Assembly (NCBI GenBank): GCA_016806145.1
Contig: CP063166.1
Coordinates: 3,968,001-4,032,000, forward strand
Reading direction: 5' to 3'
Source of the DNA: Variovorax paradoxus
GTDB lineage: Bacteria; Pseudomonadota; Gammaproteobacteria; Burkholderiales; Burkholderiaceae_C
Length of the DNA stretch: 64,000 bases
Part shown: in pieces, positions 24,426 through 33,476 of the stretch
Position numbering within the stretch: the first letter of the stretch is position 1
Layout of the letters: each line of letters opens with the position of its first letter
Made by a program: the position numbers and the translations under genes
Notes under the pieces: model-generated
What the model was told of the DNA's origin: nothing
What the model saw: the letters and a program-made list of their open reading frames with translations, nothing else
Database searches by the model: none

Positions 24426-25308
24426 AGCCGAACGCCCCGTGGTGCTGGTGGTCGACGACGCCCCCAGCAGCCTCGGCATGCTGTGCGACACGCTCGAGGC
24501 CAGCGGCTACACCGTGCTGGTGGCGGCCGACGGCGAATCGGCGCTGCAGCGGCTCGCGCTGGTGGTGCCCGACGCCATCCTGCTCGACGGCATGATGCCC
24601 GGCCTCTCGGGCTTCGAGACCTGCCGCCGCATCAAGGCCGACGCGGCGCTCGCGCACATCCCGGTGATCTTCATGACCGGCCTCTCGGAAACCGCCGACG
24701 TGGTCGAGGGCTTCGAATGCGGCGGCGTCGACTACGTGGTGAAGCCGATCCGCGCGCAGGAGGTGCTGGCGCGCCTGCACACCCATGCGCGCAACGCCCG
24801 CATCACGCGCATGGCGCGCGACGCGGTCGACGTGGCCGGCATGGGCGTGGTCTTCGTCGATGCGCGCGGGCGCATCGCCTGGCGCTCGCCGCAGGCCGGC
24901 CTGTGGCTGCATGCGCTGGGCGAGGCGCGTGCGCCGGGCCTGCTGCCGCGCGCGCTCGAGGCCGCGCTGGCGCCCGGCGCCACCCTGGGCGTGGTCACCG
25001 CGGCCGGCATCCGGCTGTCGGTGCGCAACCTCGGCGCGGCCGCCCTGGGCGAGACCATGCTGCTGTTCGCGGTGCAGCGCGAGGGCGCGGGCGGCGCCTC
25101 GTCGGCGCGGCTGGCCGAGGCCGCGCTCACGCCGCGCGAGACCGAGGTGCTGTCGTGGCTCGCCAAGGGCAAGACCAACCGCGACATCGGCGAGATCCTC
25201 GGCACCAGCCCGCGCACCGTGAACAAGCACCTCGAGCACATCTTCGAGAAGCTCGGCGTGGAGACCCGCGCGGCCGCGGCGGCACTGGCCAGCGGTCGAT
25301 TCGACTGA
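24397..25308 (+). CDS. LuxR-type response regulator paired with the permease-kinase
   Basis: A 303-residue regulator. An N-terminal receiver occupies about residues 15-130 (VVLVVDDAPSS acidic pair, AILLDGMMPG phospho-Asp, FMTGL Thr, VVKPI Lys). The middle 95 residues look PAS-like (VDVAGMGVVFVDARGRIAWR). A C-terminal LuxR/GerE HTH follows (LTPRETEVLSWLAKGKTNRD, then GTSPRTVNKHLEHIFEKLGV). It starts inside the kinase gene, overlapping it by 29 bp, which fixes them as a translationally coupled pair. The likely target is the divergent urt-fmd operon and perhaps its own. The next gene is convergent, 12 bp away. Confidence 0.9.
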   Translation: MLTPSPPLPEAERPVVLVVDDAPSSLGMLCDTLEASGYTVLVAADGESALQRLALVVPDAILLDGMMPGLSGFETCRRIKADAALAHIPVIFMTGLSETADVVEGFECGGVDYVVKPIRAQEVLARLHTHARNARITRMARDAVDVAGMGVVFVDARGRIAWRSPQAGLWLHALGEARAPGLLPRALEAALAPGATLGVVTAAGIRLSVRNLGAAALGETMLLFAVQREGAGGASSARLAEAALTPRETEVLSWLAKGKTNRDIGEILGTSPRTVNKHLEHIFEKLGVETRAAAAALASGRFD

Positions 25309-25320
25309 CGCGTTCTTTCT

Positions 25321-27213
25321 CTAGGCGTTGCTGGTCGCGCGCACTTCCTCGATCGTGGTCTGGCCGGCCAGCACCTTCTCGATGCCGTCCTGCCTCAGCG
25401 TGCGCATGCCTTCCTTCAGCGCCGCCTGCAGCAGCTCCTCGGCGCGCGCCCCGCTCTGCACCAGCCGGCGCAGTTCCTTCGACACCGTCATCAGCTCGTG
25501 CACGCCGACGCGGCCGCGGAAGCCCGTCTTCGCGCAGTGCTCGCAGCCCGCGCCGCTGTGCAGGTGCAGCCGCCCGTCGCGGCCGAAGCGCTGCAGCCAG
25601 CCGGCCAGCGTGGCCCGCCGCCGAACGGGGATTTCCTCGGGCGGGAAAGCGTGCAGGTAGTCGGCCAGCAGTTCCTCGATCGCTTCCTCGCTCGCGGGCG
25701 CGCTGCGCACGCAGTGGCCGCAGATGCGGCGCACCAGCCGCTGCGCCAGCACCGCGAGCAGCGAGTCGGCGAAGTTGAACGGGTCCATGCCCATGTCAAG
25801 CAGGCGCGTCACGGTCTCGGGCGCGCTGTTGGTGTGCAGGGTCGACAGCACCAGGTGGCCGGTCAGCGAAGCCTCGATCGCGGTCTTCGCGGTCTCCTCG
25901 TCGCGGATCTCGCCGACCATGATCACGTCGGGATCGGCGCGCACGAAGGCGCGCAGCGCCTTGGCGAAGGTCCAGCCGATGCGCGGATTGATCTGCACCT
26001 GGCGCAGCCCGTTCTGCGTGATCTCCACCGGGTCCTCGGCGGTCCAGATCTTGCGCTCGGGCGTGTTGATGTGCATGAGCGCCGAATGCAGCGTGGTGGT
26101 CTTGCCCGAGCCCGTGGGGCCCACGCACAGCACCATGCCGTAGGGCCGTTCCACCGCGTACGTCAGGCGCCGCAGGTTGTCGGGCGACAGGCCCAGCGAC
26201 TGCATCGGCAGCGGCTTGGCCGAGGCCAGGATCCGCATCACCACGTCTTCCAGGCCGTTGTTGGTCGGGATGGTCGCCACGCGCAGCTCGATCTTGTGCT
26301 GCGGCGAGTACTTGGCGAAGTTGATCTTGCCGTCCTGCGGGTTGCGCTTCTCGCTGATGTCGAGGTCGCACATGATCTTCACGCGCGCCACGATCGCGTT
26401 GCGGTAGCTCGGCGGCAGCTCGAGGTAGGTGTAGAGCAGCCCGTCGCGGCGGAAGCGGATGCGCGTCTTCTCCTGGCCCGGGTAGCTCTCGATGTGGATG
26501 TCCGAGGCGCCGTCGCGGTGCGCCTCCTGGATCATGCTGTTGATCATGCGCACCAGCGAGTTGTCCGACTGCTCGATCGGCGACTCCACCGGCGCCGGCG
26601 CGGGCCCTTCCTTCTCGAGCGTCTGCAGCAGCTCGGTGGTGCCGGTCAGGTCGAACTCGATCGGGCGCATCGGATCGAGGTGGGCCGCGCCGCCGCCGCC
26701 GTCGGCCGCGTCGCCGATCTTCTCGTAGGCCGCGCCCAGCACGCTGTCGAGGTCCAGGCACTGGCCCACGACCGGGATCACCTTCATCTGCGCGACGAAC
26801 TGCACCTCGTCGATCACCGAATAGCGGCTCGTGGGATCGTCGATCGCGATCACCAGCCGCCCTTCGTGCAGCATCAGCGGCATGACCTGCAGCCGCCGCG
26901 CCACCGCATGGCCCACCTTGCGCAACGCCTCGGCCGTCGCCGGAAACACGTGCAGGTTGACCAGCGGATAGCCCATCTTGCGCACCAGCGCGGTCTGCAG
27001 CTGGCCATGGCTGACCGCGCCCATGCGCACCAGCGTCTCCCCCAGCGGCACCTGCGGCTCGCGGCGCTGCTGGCGCAGCCCGGCGGCGAGCTGGTCGCCG
27101 GTGATCATGCCCAGCGCGACCAGCGCCTCGCCGATCCGCGTGATCGGCATCCGGCTCTGCGCGCCGAGCGCGCGCACGAGCTGCTCGGGCAAGGTGACTT
27201 CGGTGAATGACAT
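25321..27213 (-). CDS. GspE/PilB-type secretion ATPase
   Basis: A 630-residue hexameric traffic ATPase of the type II secretion / type IV pilus assembly family. An N-terminal MshEN-like domain (GEALVALGMITGDQLAAGLR repeated as GETLVRMGAVSHGQLQTALV) precedes the motor: Walker A GPTGSGKTT near residue 365, Asp box, Walker B VIMVGEIRDEETA, His box HLVLSTLHTN, and a tetracysteine zinc motif (CGHC ... CEHC) near the C-terminus. All catalytic motifs are intact. No pilus or secretion genes lie beside it, so it is an orphan. Start ATG 27213 (MSFTEVTLPEQ). It ends 12 bp from the convergent response regulator. Confidence 0.9.
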   Translation of the reverse strand: MSFTEVTLPEQLVRALGAQSRMPITRIGEALVALGMITGDQLAAGLRQQRREPQVPLGETLVRMGAVSHGQLQTALVRKMGYPLVNLHVFPATAEALRKVGHAVARRLQVMPLMLHEGRLVIAIDDPTSRYSVIDEVQFVAQMKVIPVVGQCLDLDSVLGAAYEKIGDAADGGGGAAHLDPMRPIEFDLTGTTELLQTLEKEGPAPAPVESPIEQSDNSLVRMINSMIQEAHRDGASDIHIESYPGQEKTRIRFRRDGLLYTYLELPPSYRNAIVARVKIMCDLDISEKRNPQDGKINFAKYSPQHKIELRVATIPTNNGLEDVVMRILASAKPLPMQSLGLSPDNLRRLTYAVERPYGMVLCVGPTGSGKTTTLHSALMHINTPERKIWTAEDPVEITQNGLRQVQINPRIGWTFAKALRAFVRADPDVIMVGEIRDEETAKTAIEASLTGHLVLSTLHTNSAPETVTRLLDMGMDPFNFADSLLAVLAQRLVRRICGHCVRSAPASEEAIEELLADYLHAFPPEEIPVRRRATLAGWLQRFGRDGRLHLHSGAGCEHCAKTGFRGRVGVHELMTVSKELRRLVQSGARAEELLQAALKEGMRTLRQDGIEKVLAGQTTIEEVRATSNA

Positions 27214-27341
27214 GGCTTGTTCTTTTCCTGTTGGGTGTGGCGGGCGCGCCGGTGGCGATGCGTTCGCGGCGCGCGGATGCGAGATCGTAGAGCGCCGCGC
27301 GAGGGCCCGCCACCCGGCGGGATTGCTGAGTACGCAAGTGT

Positions 27342-28283
27342 TCAACGAGGCGACGATCCCGCGCCTTCGGCAGCGGCCGGCGCGGAGATATCGAACATGC
27401 GGCTGAAGTCGCAACACTCCTGCGAGAGCATGACGATCGAGGAGATCAGCGTGCTGCGCTGGTCGCCCTTGTACATCGCGATGTAGGTCATCTTGGGCGG
27501 CGCGGGCGTGCAGGGAATGACCATCAGCGAGCCATTGGCCACCATGGGTGCCAGGCACTCCTCGGGCATGCAGCCGATGCCCAGGCCGGACATGGTCAGG
27601 CCCATCATCGCCACCAGGTTGTTCACGATGATCACGTCGGTCGGCTGCACGCCCAGCGACTTCATCCAGCTGTTGTGCGCAGTACCGGCCCCCGACCTGC
27701 TGCCCTGCAGCAACAGACGGCGCGATGCCAGCTCATGCAGCCTGAAGCTCCGGTCCGCCTCGACGAAGCCGGGCTTGCACATCCACACGCTCGAGAACGC
27801 CCCCACCGCGTGGCTGCGCAGGTGCGCTTCCGCGTACACGTCGGGCACCAGCACCAGGTCGAGCTCGTCGGCCAGCAGCTTGTCTTTCAGGTTGCCGCTC
27901 GCGTCCACGTCGGGCTCGATGGTGACCTTGGGGTAGCAGCGCTGGATCGCGTCCACCAGCCGGTGCAGCCATGTCATGGCGGTGAACTCGGTCACGCCGA
28001 TGCGCACGCGGCGCTCGATGACCTCGGGCCTGCCGATCTGGTCGATGGCCGCGTCGCGGTGTTCGAGCAGCTTCTTCGCCAGCACGAACATCTGCTCGCC
28101 CTTTTCCGTGAGACGCGCGGTGCGCTGGGTGCGATCGAAAAGCTCGAGGTCGAAGCCGGCTTCGAGTTCGTGCACGCGCTTGGACACGGCGGAGGTCGAA
28201 GTGTGCAACTTGTGTGCGGCCTGCGAGAAGCCGCCCGACTGCACGACCCAGTACAGGGCCTCCAACTGCTTGAACGTCATCAT
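27342..28283 (-). CDS. LysR-family regulator, cassette 2
   Basis: A 313-residue LysR regulator: HTH at residues 1-60 (MMTFKQLEALYWVVQSGGFS, then KLHTSTSAVSKRVHELE) and an effector domain. Two ATGs are adjacent; 28283 is used, 28280 is equally possible. Divergent from the second aminotransferase across 121 bp of AT-rich DNA. The effector domain opens TEFTAMTWLHRLVDAIQ, closely like TELIAMTWLTRLIQ in the LysR at 9054-10052; the two are paralogues guarding paralogous cassettes. Probably activates the 28405-35418 operon in response to a pathway acid. Confidence 0.88.
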   Translation of the reverse strand: MMTFKQLEALYWVVQSGGFSQAAHKLHTSTSAVSKRVHELEAGFDLELFDRTQRTARLTEKGEQMFVLAKKLLEHRDAAIDQIGRPEVIERRVRIGVTEFTAMTWLHRLVDAIQRCYPKVTIEPDVDASGNLKDKLLADELDLVLVPDVYAEAHLRSHAVGAFSSVWMCKPGFVEADRSFRLHELASRRLLLQGSRSGAGTAHNSWMKSLGVQPTDVIIVNNLVAMMGLTMSGLGIGCMPEECLAPMVANGSLMVIPCTPAPPKMTYIAMYKGDQRSTLISSIVMLSQECCDFSRMFDISAPAAAEGAGSSPR

Positions 28284-28404
28284 GGTCAGGCAAAACCCTA
28301 AACGGTTTCCTTTTTTTCCACAGAATCCTCGGAAAAAATTCGCGTTTTGAAATTTTAGGCAACTTTCACAATCCCGCCATCGAATTGATCCGGGGTCCGT
28401 GTCC

Positions 28405-29652
28405 ATGGTTGCTCTCAGTCCCAACGCCCACCTCGGCAACAGCCTGCCGGGCACCTTGTTGGCCCATCGCCTCAACGGCGTCAAACCGTCTCCGAGCATG
28501 GCGGCGAAGACGCGCGTCGATGCCCTTCGCGCGGCCGGCCGCCGCATCGTCGACTTCACGATCGGCGAGCCCGACTTCCCGACACCACGCCACATCGTCG
28601 AAGGCGGGGTCACGGCCCTGCTGGCCGGACAGACGCGCTACACGGCCTCCAACGGCACGCCGGCCCTGCGCCAGGCGATCACCGACAAGCTGCGGCGGGA
28701 GAATTCGCTGGCCTACGAGCCCGGCCACATCGCCGTGGGCAACGGCGCCAAGCACGTCATCTACAACGCCTTCGCCGCCACGCTGAACGAGGGCGACGAG
28801 GTGATCGTTCCCGCGCCCTACTGGGTGTCCTACCCCGACATGGTGGCGCTGCATGGCGGCACGCCCGTCGTGGTGCCGTGCAGCGTCGCCGAGGGCTTCA
28901 AGCTGACGCCCCGGGCCCTCGAGGCGGCCATCGGCGAGCGCACGCGATGGCTGGTGCTCAACACGCCCAACAACCCGACGGGCGCGGTCTACACGCGCGA
29001 CGAACTCGCCGCGCTCGGCGCGGTGCTCGAACACCACCCGCGGGTGTGGCTGATGACCGACGAGATCTACGAGCATTTCGTCTACGGTGGCGCCACGCAC
29101 GTGTCGCCGTTGAACGTGATGCCCGGGCTGGCCGACCGCACGCTGGTGATCAACGGCGTGTCCAAGGCCTATGCGATGACGGGCTGGCGCATCGGCTACG
29201 GCGCGGGGCCGGCGCCGCTGATCAAGGCCATCACGATGCTGCTGTCGCAGAGCACCTCGTGCCCGGGTGCCATGAGCCAGGCCGCGGCGGCCATCGCGCT
29301 CGACGGGCCCCAGCACACCGTCGCTGAAGCCGCCGCCCTGTTCGAAACGCGCAGGGACCGCATGGTGCAGATGCTGCGGACGCTGCGGGGCTTCGATTGC
29401 GCACCGCCCGACGGCGCGTTCTACGTGTTCCCCGGCGTGGCCGGACTGATCGGACGGCACACACCGGCGGGGCAGCGTCTTTGCTCCGATGTCGACGTGG
29501 CGCTCTACCTGCTGGAGCGCTCCGGCGTCGCCACGATCGACGGCACTTCGTACGGCATGCCCGGCCATCTGCGCATGTCGTTCGCCACCGGCGTCGATGT
29601 CATCGAGCAGGGTGGCGAACTGCTGCGCGCCGCGGTGGCCGAGCTGAGCTGA
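28405..29652 (+). CDS. PLP-dependent class I aminotransferase, cassette 2
   Basis: A 415-residue aminotransferase, clearly paralogous to the one at 10154. Shared features: TIGEPDFPTPRHI, GNGAKHVIYNAF, PAPYWVSYPDMV, NTPNNPTGAVYT, TDEIYEHFVY and VSKAYAMTGWRIGYG with the PLP Lys, and HLRMSF with the carboxylate Arg. ATG 28405 (MVALSPNAHL) is used; a GTG at 28399 is also in frame. First gene of a long operon: binding protein after 37 bp, two permeases, ATPase, aldolase, dehydrogenase, Bug protein. Substrate unknown; the pairing with an aldolase points to a gamma-substituted glutamate-like amino acid. Confidence 0.9.
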   Translation: MVALSPNAHLGNSLPGTLLAHRLNGVKPSPSMAAKTRVDALRAAGRRIVDFTIGEPDFPTPRHIVEGGVTALLAGQTRYTASNGTPALRQAITDKLRRENSLAYEPGHIAVGNGAKHVIYNAFAATLNEGDEVIVPAPYWVSYPDMVALHGGTPVVVPCSVAEGFKLTPRALEAAIGERTRWLVLNTPNNPTGAVYTRDELAALGAVLEHHPRVWLMTDEIYEHFVYGGATHVSPLNVMPGLADRTLVINGVSKAYAMTGWRIGYGAGPAPLIKAITMLLSQSTSCPGAMSQAAAAIALDGPQHTVAEAAALFETRRDRMVQMLRTLRGFDCAPPDGAFYVFPGVAGLIGRHTPAGQRLCSDVDVALYLLERSGVATIDGTSYGMPGHLRMSFATGVDVIEQGGELLRAAVAELS

Positions 29653-29689
29653 GCTTCATTCCCTTCACAGACCTTCCAGGAGCAGTCCC

Positions 29690-30508
29690 ATGAGAAAGAC
29701 CGCATCGACATTGATCGCAGGCGCATGCCTCGCCTTGCTGGCCAACCTGGCGTGCGCGGACCAGCTCGCCGACATCAAGTCCAGGGGCGTGTTCGTGTGC
29801 GGCACGCTGGGCACGGCGGAGCCGTTCAGCTTCTCCAATGCGCAGACGCGCGAGGTGGAAGGCTACGACGTGGACTTCTGCAAGGCCCTGGCCAGGTCGC
29901 TGGGCGTCAAGCTGGAGCTCAAGCTCATCTCGGTGGCCGCGCGCATCCCCGAACTGCAGCAGGGCCGCGTCGACGCCGTGATCGCCAACCTGGGCTGGAG
30001 CGCCGAGCGCGCCGAGCAGATCGCCTTCAGCCAGCAGTACTTCGCCAGCGAGCAGAAGGTGGCCGCCCGCAAGGACAGCGGCTTCACCACGCTGAAGGAC
30101 CTGAGCGGCAAGCGCGTGAGCGCCGTAAAGGGCTCCAGCTCGGAGCTGCTGGTGCGCAAGGCGATTCCGGGCGCCACCACCATCACCTTCCAGGACCCGC
30201 CGAACGCGTTCCTGGCCATGCAGCAGGGCAAGGCGGACGGGTTTGCCGTGTCCGAGCTCAACCTCGTGAAGTTTCGCCAGCAGTCCGAGAGCACCGTGCC
30301 CATCGTCGCGCTCGAGCCCTCGCTGGTGCTGGAGCCGTGGGGCATCGGCATGCGCAAGGACGAGGCCGCATTCATCAGGCAGGTGAACGACACGCTGGAG
30401 GCCATGGAGAAGTCCGGCGAGGCACGGCGGATCTTCGACAAGTGGCTGGGCACCGGCACGGCCTACAAGATGCAGCGCGGCTTCAGGATCGAGCCCATCA
30501 AGGGCTGA
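29690..30508 (+). CDS. Polar amino-acid ABC binding protein, cassette 2
   Basis: A 272-residue periplasmic binding protein of family SBP_bac_3. The signal peptide (MRKTASTLIAGACLALLANL, cut near ACA-D) is followed by LADIKSRGVFVCGTLGTAEP, the N-terminal strand of this family, then VEGYDVDFCKALARSLGVKL and GRVDAVIANLGWSAERAEQI, the ligand-site region with Arg. A good ribosome site (CCAGGAG) precedes the ATG. Followed by permease and ATPase genes, so this is a full importer, most likely for the amino acid that the upstream aminotransferase uses. Confidence 0.9.
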   Translation: MRKTASTLIAGACLALLANLACADQLADIKSRGVFVCGTLGTAEPFSFSNAQTREVEGYDVDFCKALARSLGVKLELKLISVAARIPELQQGRVDAVIANLGWSAERAEQIAFSQQYFASEQKVAARKDSGFTTLKDLSGKRVSAVKGSSSELLVRKAIPGATTITFQDPPNAFLAMQQGKADGFAVSELNLVKFRQQSESTVPIVALEPSLVLEPWGIGMRKDEAAFIRQVNDTLEAMEKSGEARRIFDKWLGTGTAYKMQRGFRIEPIKG

Positions 30509-30535
30509 CGGACGCCATGCAAGAAAGCGCATGCC

Positions 30536-31234
30536 GTGGGTAGCAAGCTCGATTTTTCCGTGCTGGGGCGCGGCGACTATCCGCAGTGGATATGGCACGG
30601 GGTGCTCACCATGTTCGAGCTCACGGCGGCGGCATGGCTGTTCGCCATGGCGCTGGGCACGCTGCTCGCGGTGGTACGCATGTCGGACAGCCGCGTGGCG
30701 AAGGCTTGCGTGGCCGGCTATGTGGAGTATCACCAGAACGTGCCGATGCTCGTGCAGGTCTTCCTCTGGTACTTCGGCATGCCGGCGCTGCTGCCGCATG
30801 CGGGACAGCAGTGGCTCAACGCGCACGACAGCGAGTTCCTGCTGGCCTTCATCTCCATCGGCCTGTGCATGGCGGCCTATGTGTCCGAAGGCCTGCGCGG
30901 CGGCATCCGCTCGATTCCCAAATCGCAGCTGGAGGCCGCGCGCGCCATCGGCCTGTCGTACCTGCAGGCTTCGCGCCTGGTGATGGTTCCGCAGGCGTTG
31001 CGCATCGCCCTGCCCACGCTGGTGAGCCACACGGTGCTGCTGTTCAAGAACACCAGCCTCGCCATGACGGTCGGGCTGGCGGAGCTGACCTACGTCACGC
31101 GCGAGATCGAAAGCCAGTCGTTCAGGACCGTGGAGGTCTATCTGCTCTCGACGGTGATCTACCTCGGCGTATCGCTGCTGATCATGACGGTCGGCACCGG
31201 CCTGGAAAACCGCTACCGCATCCGCGCGAGGTAA
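30536..31234 (+). CDS. Polar amino-acid ABC permease 1 (HisM/GltJ type)
   Basis: A 232-residue permease with about five membrane helices. The coupling loop reads [20 protein letters not shown], the family EAA motif, and [20 protein letters not shown] is typical of GltJ/GlnP permeases. Start is GTG at 30536 with AAGAAAG about 12 bases upstream; an ATG at 30531 is out of frame. The gap to the next permease is 3 bp. Forms a heterodimeric channel with it. Confidence 0.88.
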   Translation: MGSKLDFSVLGRGDYPQWIWHGVLTMFELTAAAWLFAMALGTLLAVVRMSDSRVAKACVAGYVEYHQNVPMLVQVFLWYFGMPALLPHAGQQWLNAHDSEFLLAFISIGLCMAAYVSEGLRGGIRSIPKSQLEAARAIGLSYLQASRLVMVPQALRIALPTLVSHTVLLFKNTSLAMTVGLAELTYVTREIESQSFRTVEVYLLSTVIYLGVSLLIMTVGTGLENRYRIRAR

Positions 31235-31237
31235 GCC

Positions 31238-31999
31238 ATGGACAGCATCCTTTCCATCCTGCGCGAATACGGCATGCTGCTGCTCGTGGGCCAGTACCCG
31301 AACGGCCCGCTCGGCGGCCTGGCCATCACGCTGCTGCTCTCCGTGCTCGGCCTGGCACTGGCCTTTCCGTTGGGCGTGGCCATCGCGCTGGCCCGCATGA
31401 GCGCCTTCGCCTGCCTGCGGCTTCCCGCACTGGCGGTGATCTACGTGGTGCGCGGCGTGCCGCTGGTCATGTTCATCTTCTGGGTCTACTTCTTCGTTCC
31501 GGTGCTGACGGGCCGGACGGTCAGCGGCTTCACGACCATGGTGGTCACGCTGGTGATCTACCAGGCGGCCTACCTGGCCGAGATCGTGCGCGCCGGCATC
31601 GAGGGGCTGCCGAGCGGGCAGGCCGAGGCGGCACGTGCCATCGGTTTGAACTACCGCCAGGCCATGACGAAGGTGGTGCTGCCGCAGGCGCTCTACAACA
31701 TGGTGCCGGCGCTGGTCAGCCAGTTCGTCTCCACCATCAAGGAAACCTCGCTGGGCTACGTGATCAGCGTGAACGAGCTCACCTTCGCGGCCAACCAGAT
31801 CAACAGCTCCTTGATGACGCAGCCGTTCCAGGTGTATTTCGTGCTCGCGGCCATCTACTTCTGCCTGTGCTTCTCGCTCACCCGGCTGGCCCGCTGGCTG
31901 GAGCGCCGCATCGCCGCGCGCCGCGAGGGGGATGCCGCGGCCGCACGCGCCACCGCCTCCGCGGCCATCCCGTCCGTCGCTCCCCAACAGGCCGCATGA
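31238..31999 (+). CDS. Polar amino-acid ABC permease 2 (GltK type)
   Basis: A 253-residue permease beginning [14 protein letters not shown]. Landmarks: [20 protein letters not shown] after the second helix, and [20 protein letters not shown] with [15 protein letters not shown] as the coupling loop. A 35-residue Ala-rich cytoplasmic tail follows the last helix. The ATPase ATG overlaps its stop (ATGA). Partner of the 30536 permease. Confidence 0.9.
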   Translation: MDSILSILREYGMLLLVGQYPNGPLGGLAITLLLSVLGLALAFPLGVAIALARMSAFACLRLPALAVIYVVRGVPLVMFIFWVYFFVPVLTGRTVSGFTTMVVTLVIYQAAYLAEIVRAGIEGLPSGQAEAARAIGLNYRQAMTKVVLPQALYNMVPALVSQFVSTIKETSLGYVISVNELTFAANQINSSLMTQPFQVYFVLAAIYFCLCFSLTRLARWLERRIAARREGDAAAARATASAAIPSVAPQQAA

Positions 32000-32793
32000 C
32001 CATGTCTTCCAGCAGTACGCCCCTGATCGCCTTCGATCTCGTGAACAAGTGGTATGGCGACTTCCATGCCCTCGACGACATCAGCGCGGAGGTCCGCAAG
32101 GGCGAGGTCGTGGTCGTGTGCGGACCTTCGGGCTCGGGCAAGTCCACGCTGATACGCACCGTGAACCGGCTCGAGAACATCCAGGGCGGAACCATCCGCT
32201 TCGACGGCAACGACGTGCACGCGCCTTCGATCGACCTGAACCGCTTCCGCAGCCAGGTCGGCTTCGTGTTCCAGAGCTTCAACCTGTTTCCGCACCTGTC
32301 GGTGGCGCAGAACATCATGCTCGGCCCGGTCACCGTGCGAAAGCACAAGCGCCCGCAGGCACGCACCCGCGCGCTCGAGCTGCTCGAGCGCGTGGGCCTG
32401 GCGTCGAAGGCCGACGCGTTCCCCGGCCAGTTGTCCGGCGGCCAGCAACAGCGCGTGGCGATCGCGCGCGCGCTCGCCATGGATCCGCCGGCCATGCTGT
32501 TCGACGAACCCACGAGCGCCCTCGACCCCGAGATGGTGGGCGAGGTGCTGCAGGTGATGAAGTCGCTGGCGCGCGACGGCATGACCATGATGTGCGTGAC
32601 GCACGAGATGAACTTCGCGCGCGAGGTCGCGGACCGCGTCTGGTTCATGGACCAGGGCCGCATCGTGGAGACGGGTCCGCCGGGCGAGTTCTTCTCGAAG
32701 CCCCGCAGCGAGCGGGCGCGGACCTGCGCTCGCACTAGCGGACCCGCCCGCCCGACATCGCATCGAACCGACTTTCAACCTGCCGATTGGTGA
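31996..32793 (+). CDS. Polar amino-acid ABC ATPase (GlnQ/GltL type), altered C-terminus
   Basis: A 265-residue ATPase: Walker [11 protein letters not shown]-loop [10 protein letters not shown], signature [15 protein letters not shown], Walker [17 protein letters not shown]-loop VTHEM. All motifs intact. Start at 31996 overlaps the permease stop. The C-terminus is odd: after [11 protein letters not shown], where relatives continue with a short FL-x-x-(I/L/H) helix and stop, this frame runs 22 more residues of Arg/Thr/Pro-rich sequence to 32793. In another frame the same DNA reads DLRSH then TAG at 32738. A small indel near 32717-32722 is likely. It should not destroy the ATPase core. Confidence 0.85.
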   Translation: MTMSSSSTPLIAFDLVNKWYGDFHALDDISAEVRKGEVVVVCGPSGSGKSTLIRTVNRLENIQGGTIRFDGNDVHAPSIDLNRFRSQVGFVFQSFNLFPHLSVAQNIMLGPVTVRKHKRPQARTRALELLERVGLASKADAFPGQLSGGQQQRVAIARALAMDPPAMLFDEPTSALDPEMVGEVLQVMKSLARDGMTMMCVTHEMNFAREVADRVWFMDQGRIVETGPPGEFFSKPRSERARTCARTSGPARPTSHRTDFQPADW

Positions 32794-32798
32794 TATCC

Positions 32799-33476
32799 AT
32801 GAACAACGGACTCCGCATCCTCCATCGCCGCCGCGCCGTCGAGCTGGACCTCGCACGCCGCTTCCTCGAGGTTCCAGTGGCCAACGTGAGCGACTGCATG
32901 TCGCGCATGACCGCCGGCGGACCGCGGCTGCGACCGATGCACTCGGGAGGACGCATGGCCGGCCCCGCCTTGACGGTCAAGACCCGTCCCGGCGACAACC
33001 TGATGATCCACAAGGCACTGCAGCTGGCCACGCCGGGCGACGTGATCGTCGTCGACGGCGCGGGCGACCTGACCAACGCGCTCATCGGGGAGATCATGGT
33101 CGGCGAAGCCGTGCACCGGGGCCTCGGCGGATTCATCGTGAATGGCGCCATCCGCGATGCCGGCGCCATCCGCGCGGGCACGCTGCCCGTCTATGCCGCG
33201 GGCGTCACGCACCGCGGCCCCTACAAGGACGGCCCCGGCGAGATCAATGTGCCGGTCGCCATCGATGGAATGGTCATCGAGCCCGGCGACCTGGTCATCG
33301 GCGACGACGACGGCTTCCTCTGCCTGCCCTACGACGACGTGGCCGAACTGCTGGCCGCGGCGAACAGGAAGCAGCAGATCGAGAACAAGATGGTTGCCGA
33401 TATCCAGGCCGGCACCTTCGATCGCTCGTGGGTGGATGCCACCCTGACGCGCCTGAACTGCTTCATCGAGCCATGA
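32799..33476 (+). CDS. RraA-like / HMG aldolase family protein, cassette 2
   Basis: A 225-residue paralogue of the protein at 12381. Seen: RPGDNLMIHKALQLATPGD, VIVVDGAGDLTNALIGEIM, and GGFIVNGAIRDAGAIRA with the Arg-Asp pair of metal-dependent HMG/CHA aldolases, plus a C-terminal tail IENKMVADIQAGTFDRSWVD. The family cleaves 4-hydroxy-4-methyl-2-oxoglutarate or 4-carboxy-4-hydroxy-2-oxoadipate to pyruvate plus an oxo acid, and often decarboxylates oxaloacetate. ATG 32799 is used rather than the TTG at 32787. Its stop overlaps the dehydrogenase ATG. In this operon it should act on the aminotransferase product. Confidence 0.83.
   Translation: MNNGLRILHRRRAVELDLARRFLEVPVANVSDCMSRMTAGGPRLRPMHSGGRMAGPALTVKTRPGDNLMIHKALQLATPGDVIVVDGAGDLTNALIGEIMVGEAVHRGLGGFIVNGAIRDAGAIRAGTLPVYAAGVTHRGPYKDGPGEINVPVAIDGMVIEPGDLVIGDDDGFLCLPYDDVAELLAAANRKQQIENKMVADIQAGTFDRSWVDATLTRLNCFIEP

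Noticed and set aside
20727..24491. A 1254-codon open frame antisense to the permease-kinase
   Set aside because: Composition is that of a shadow frame (His/Arg/Gln/Val runs) while the opposite strand encodes clear domains.
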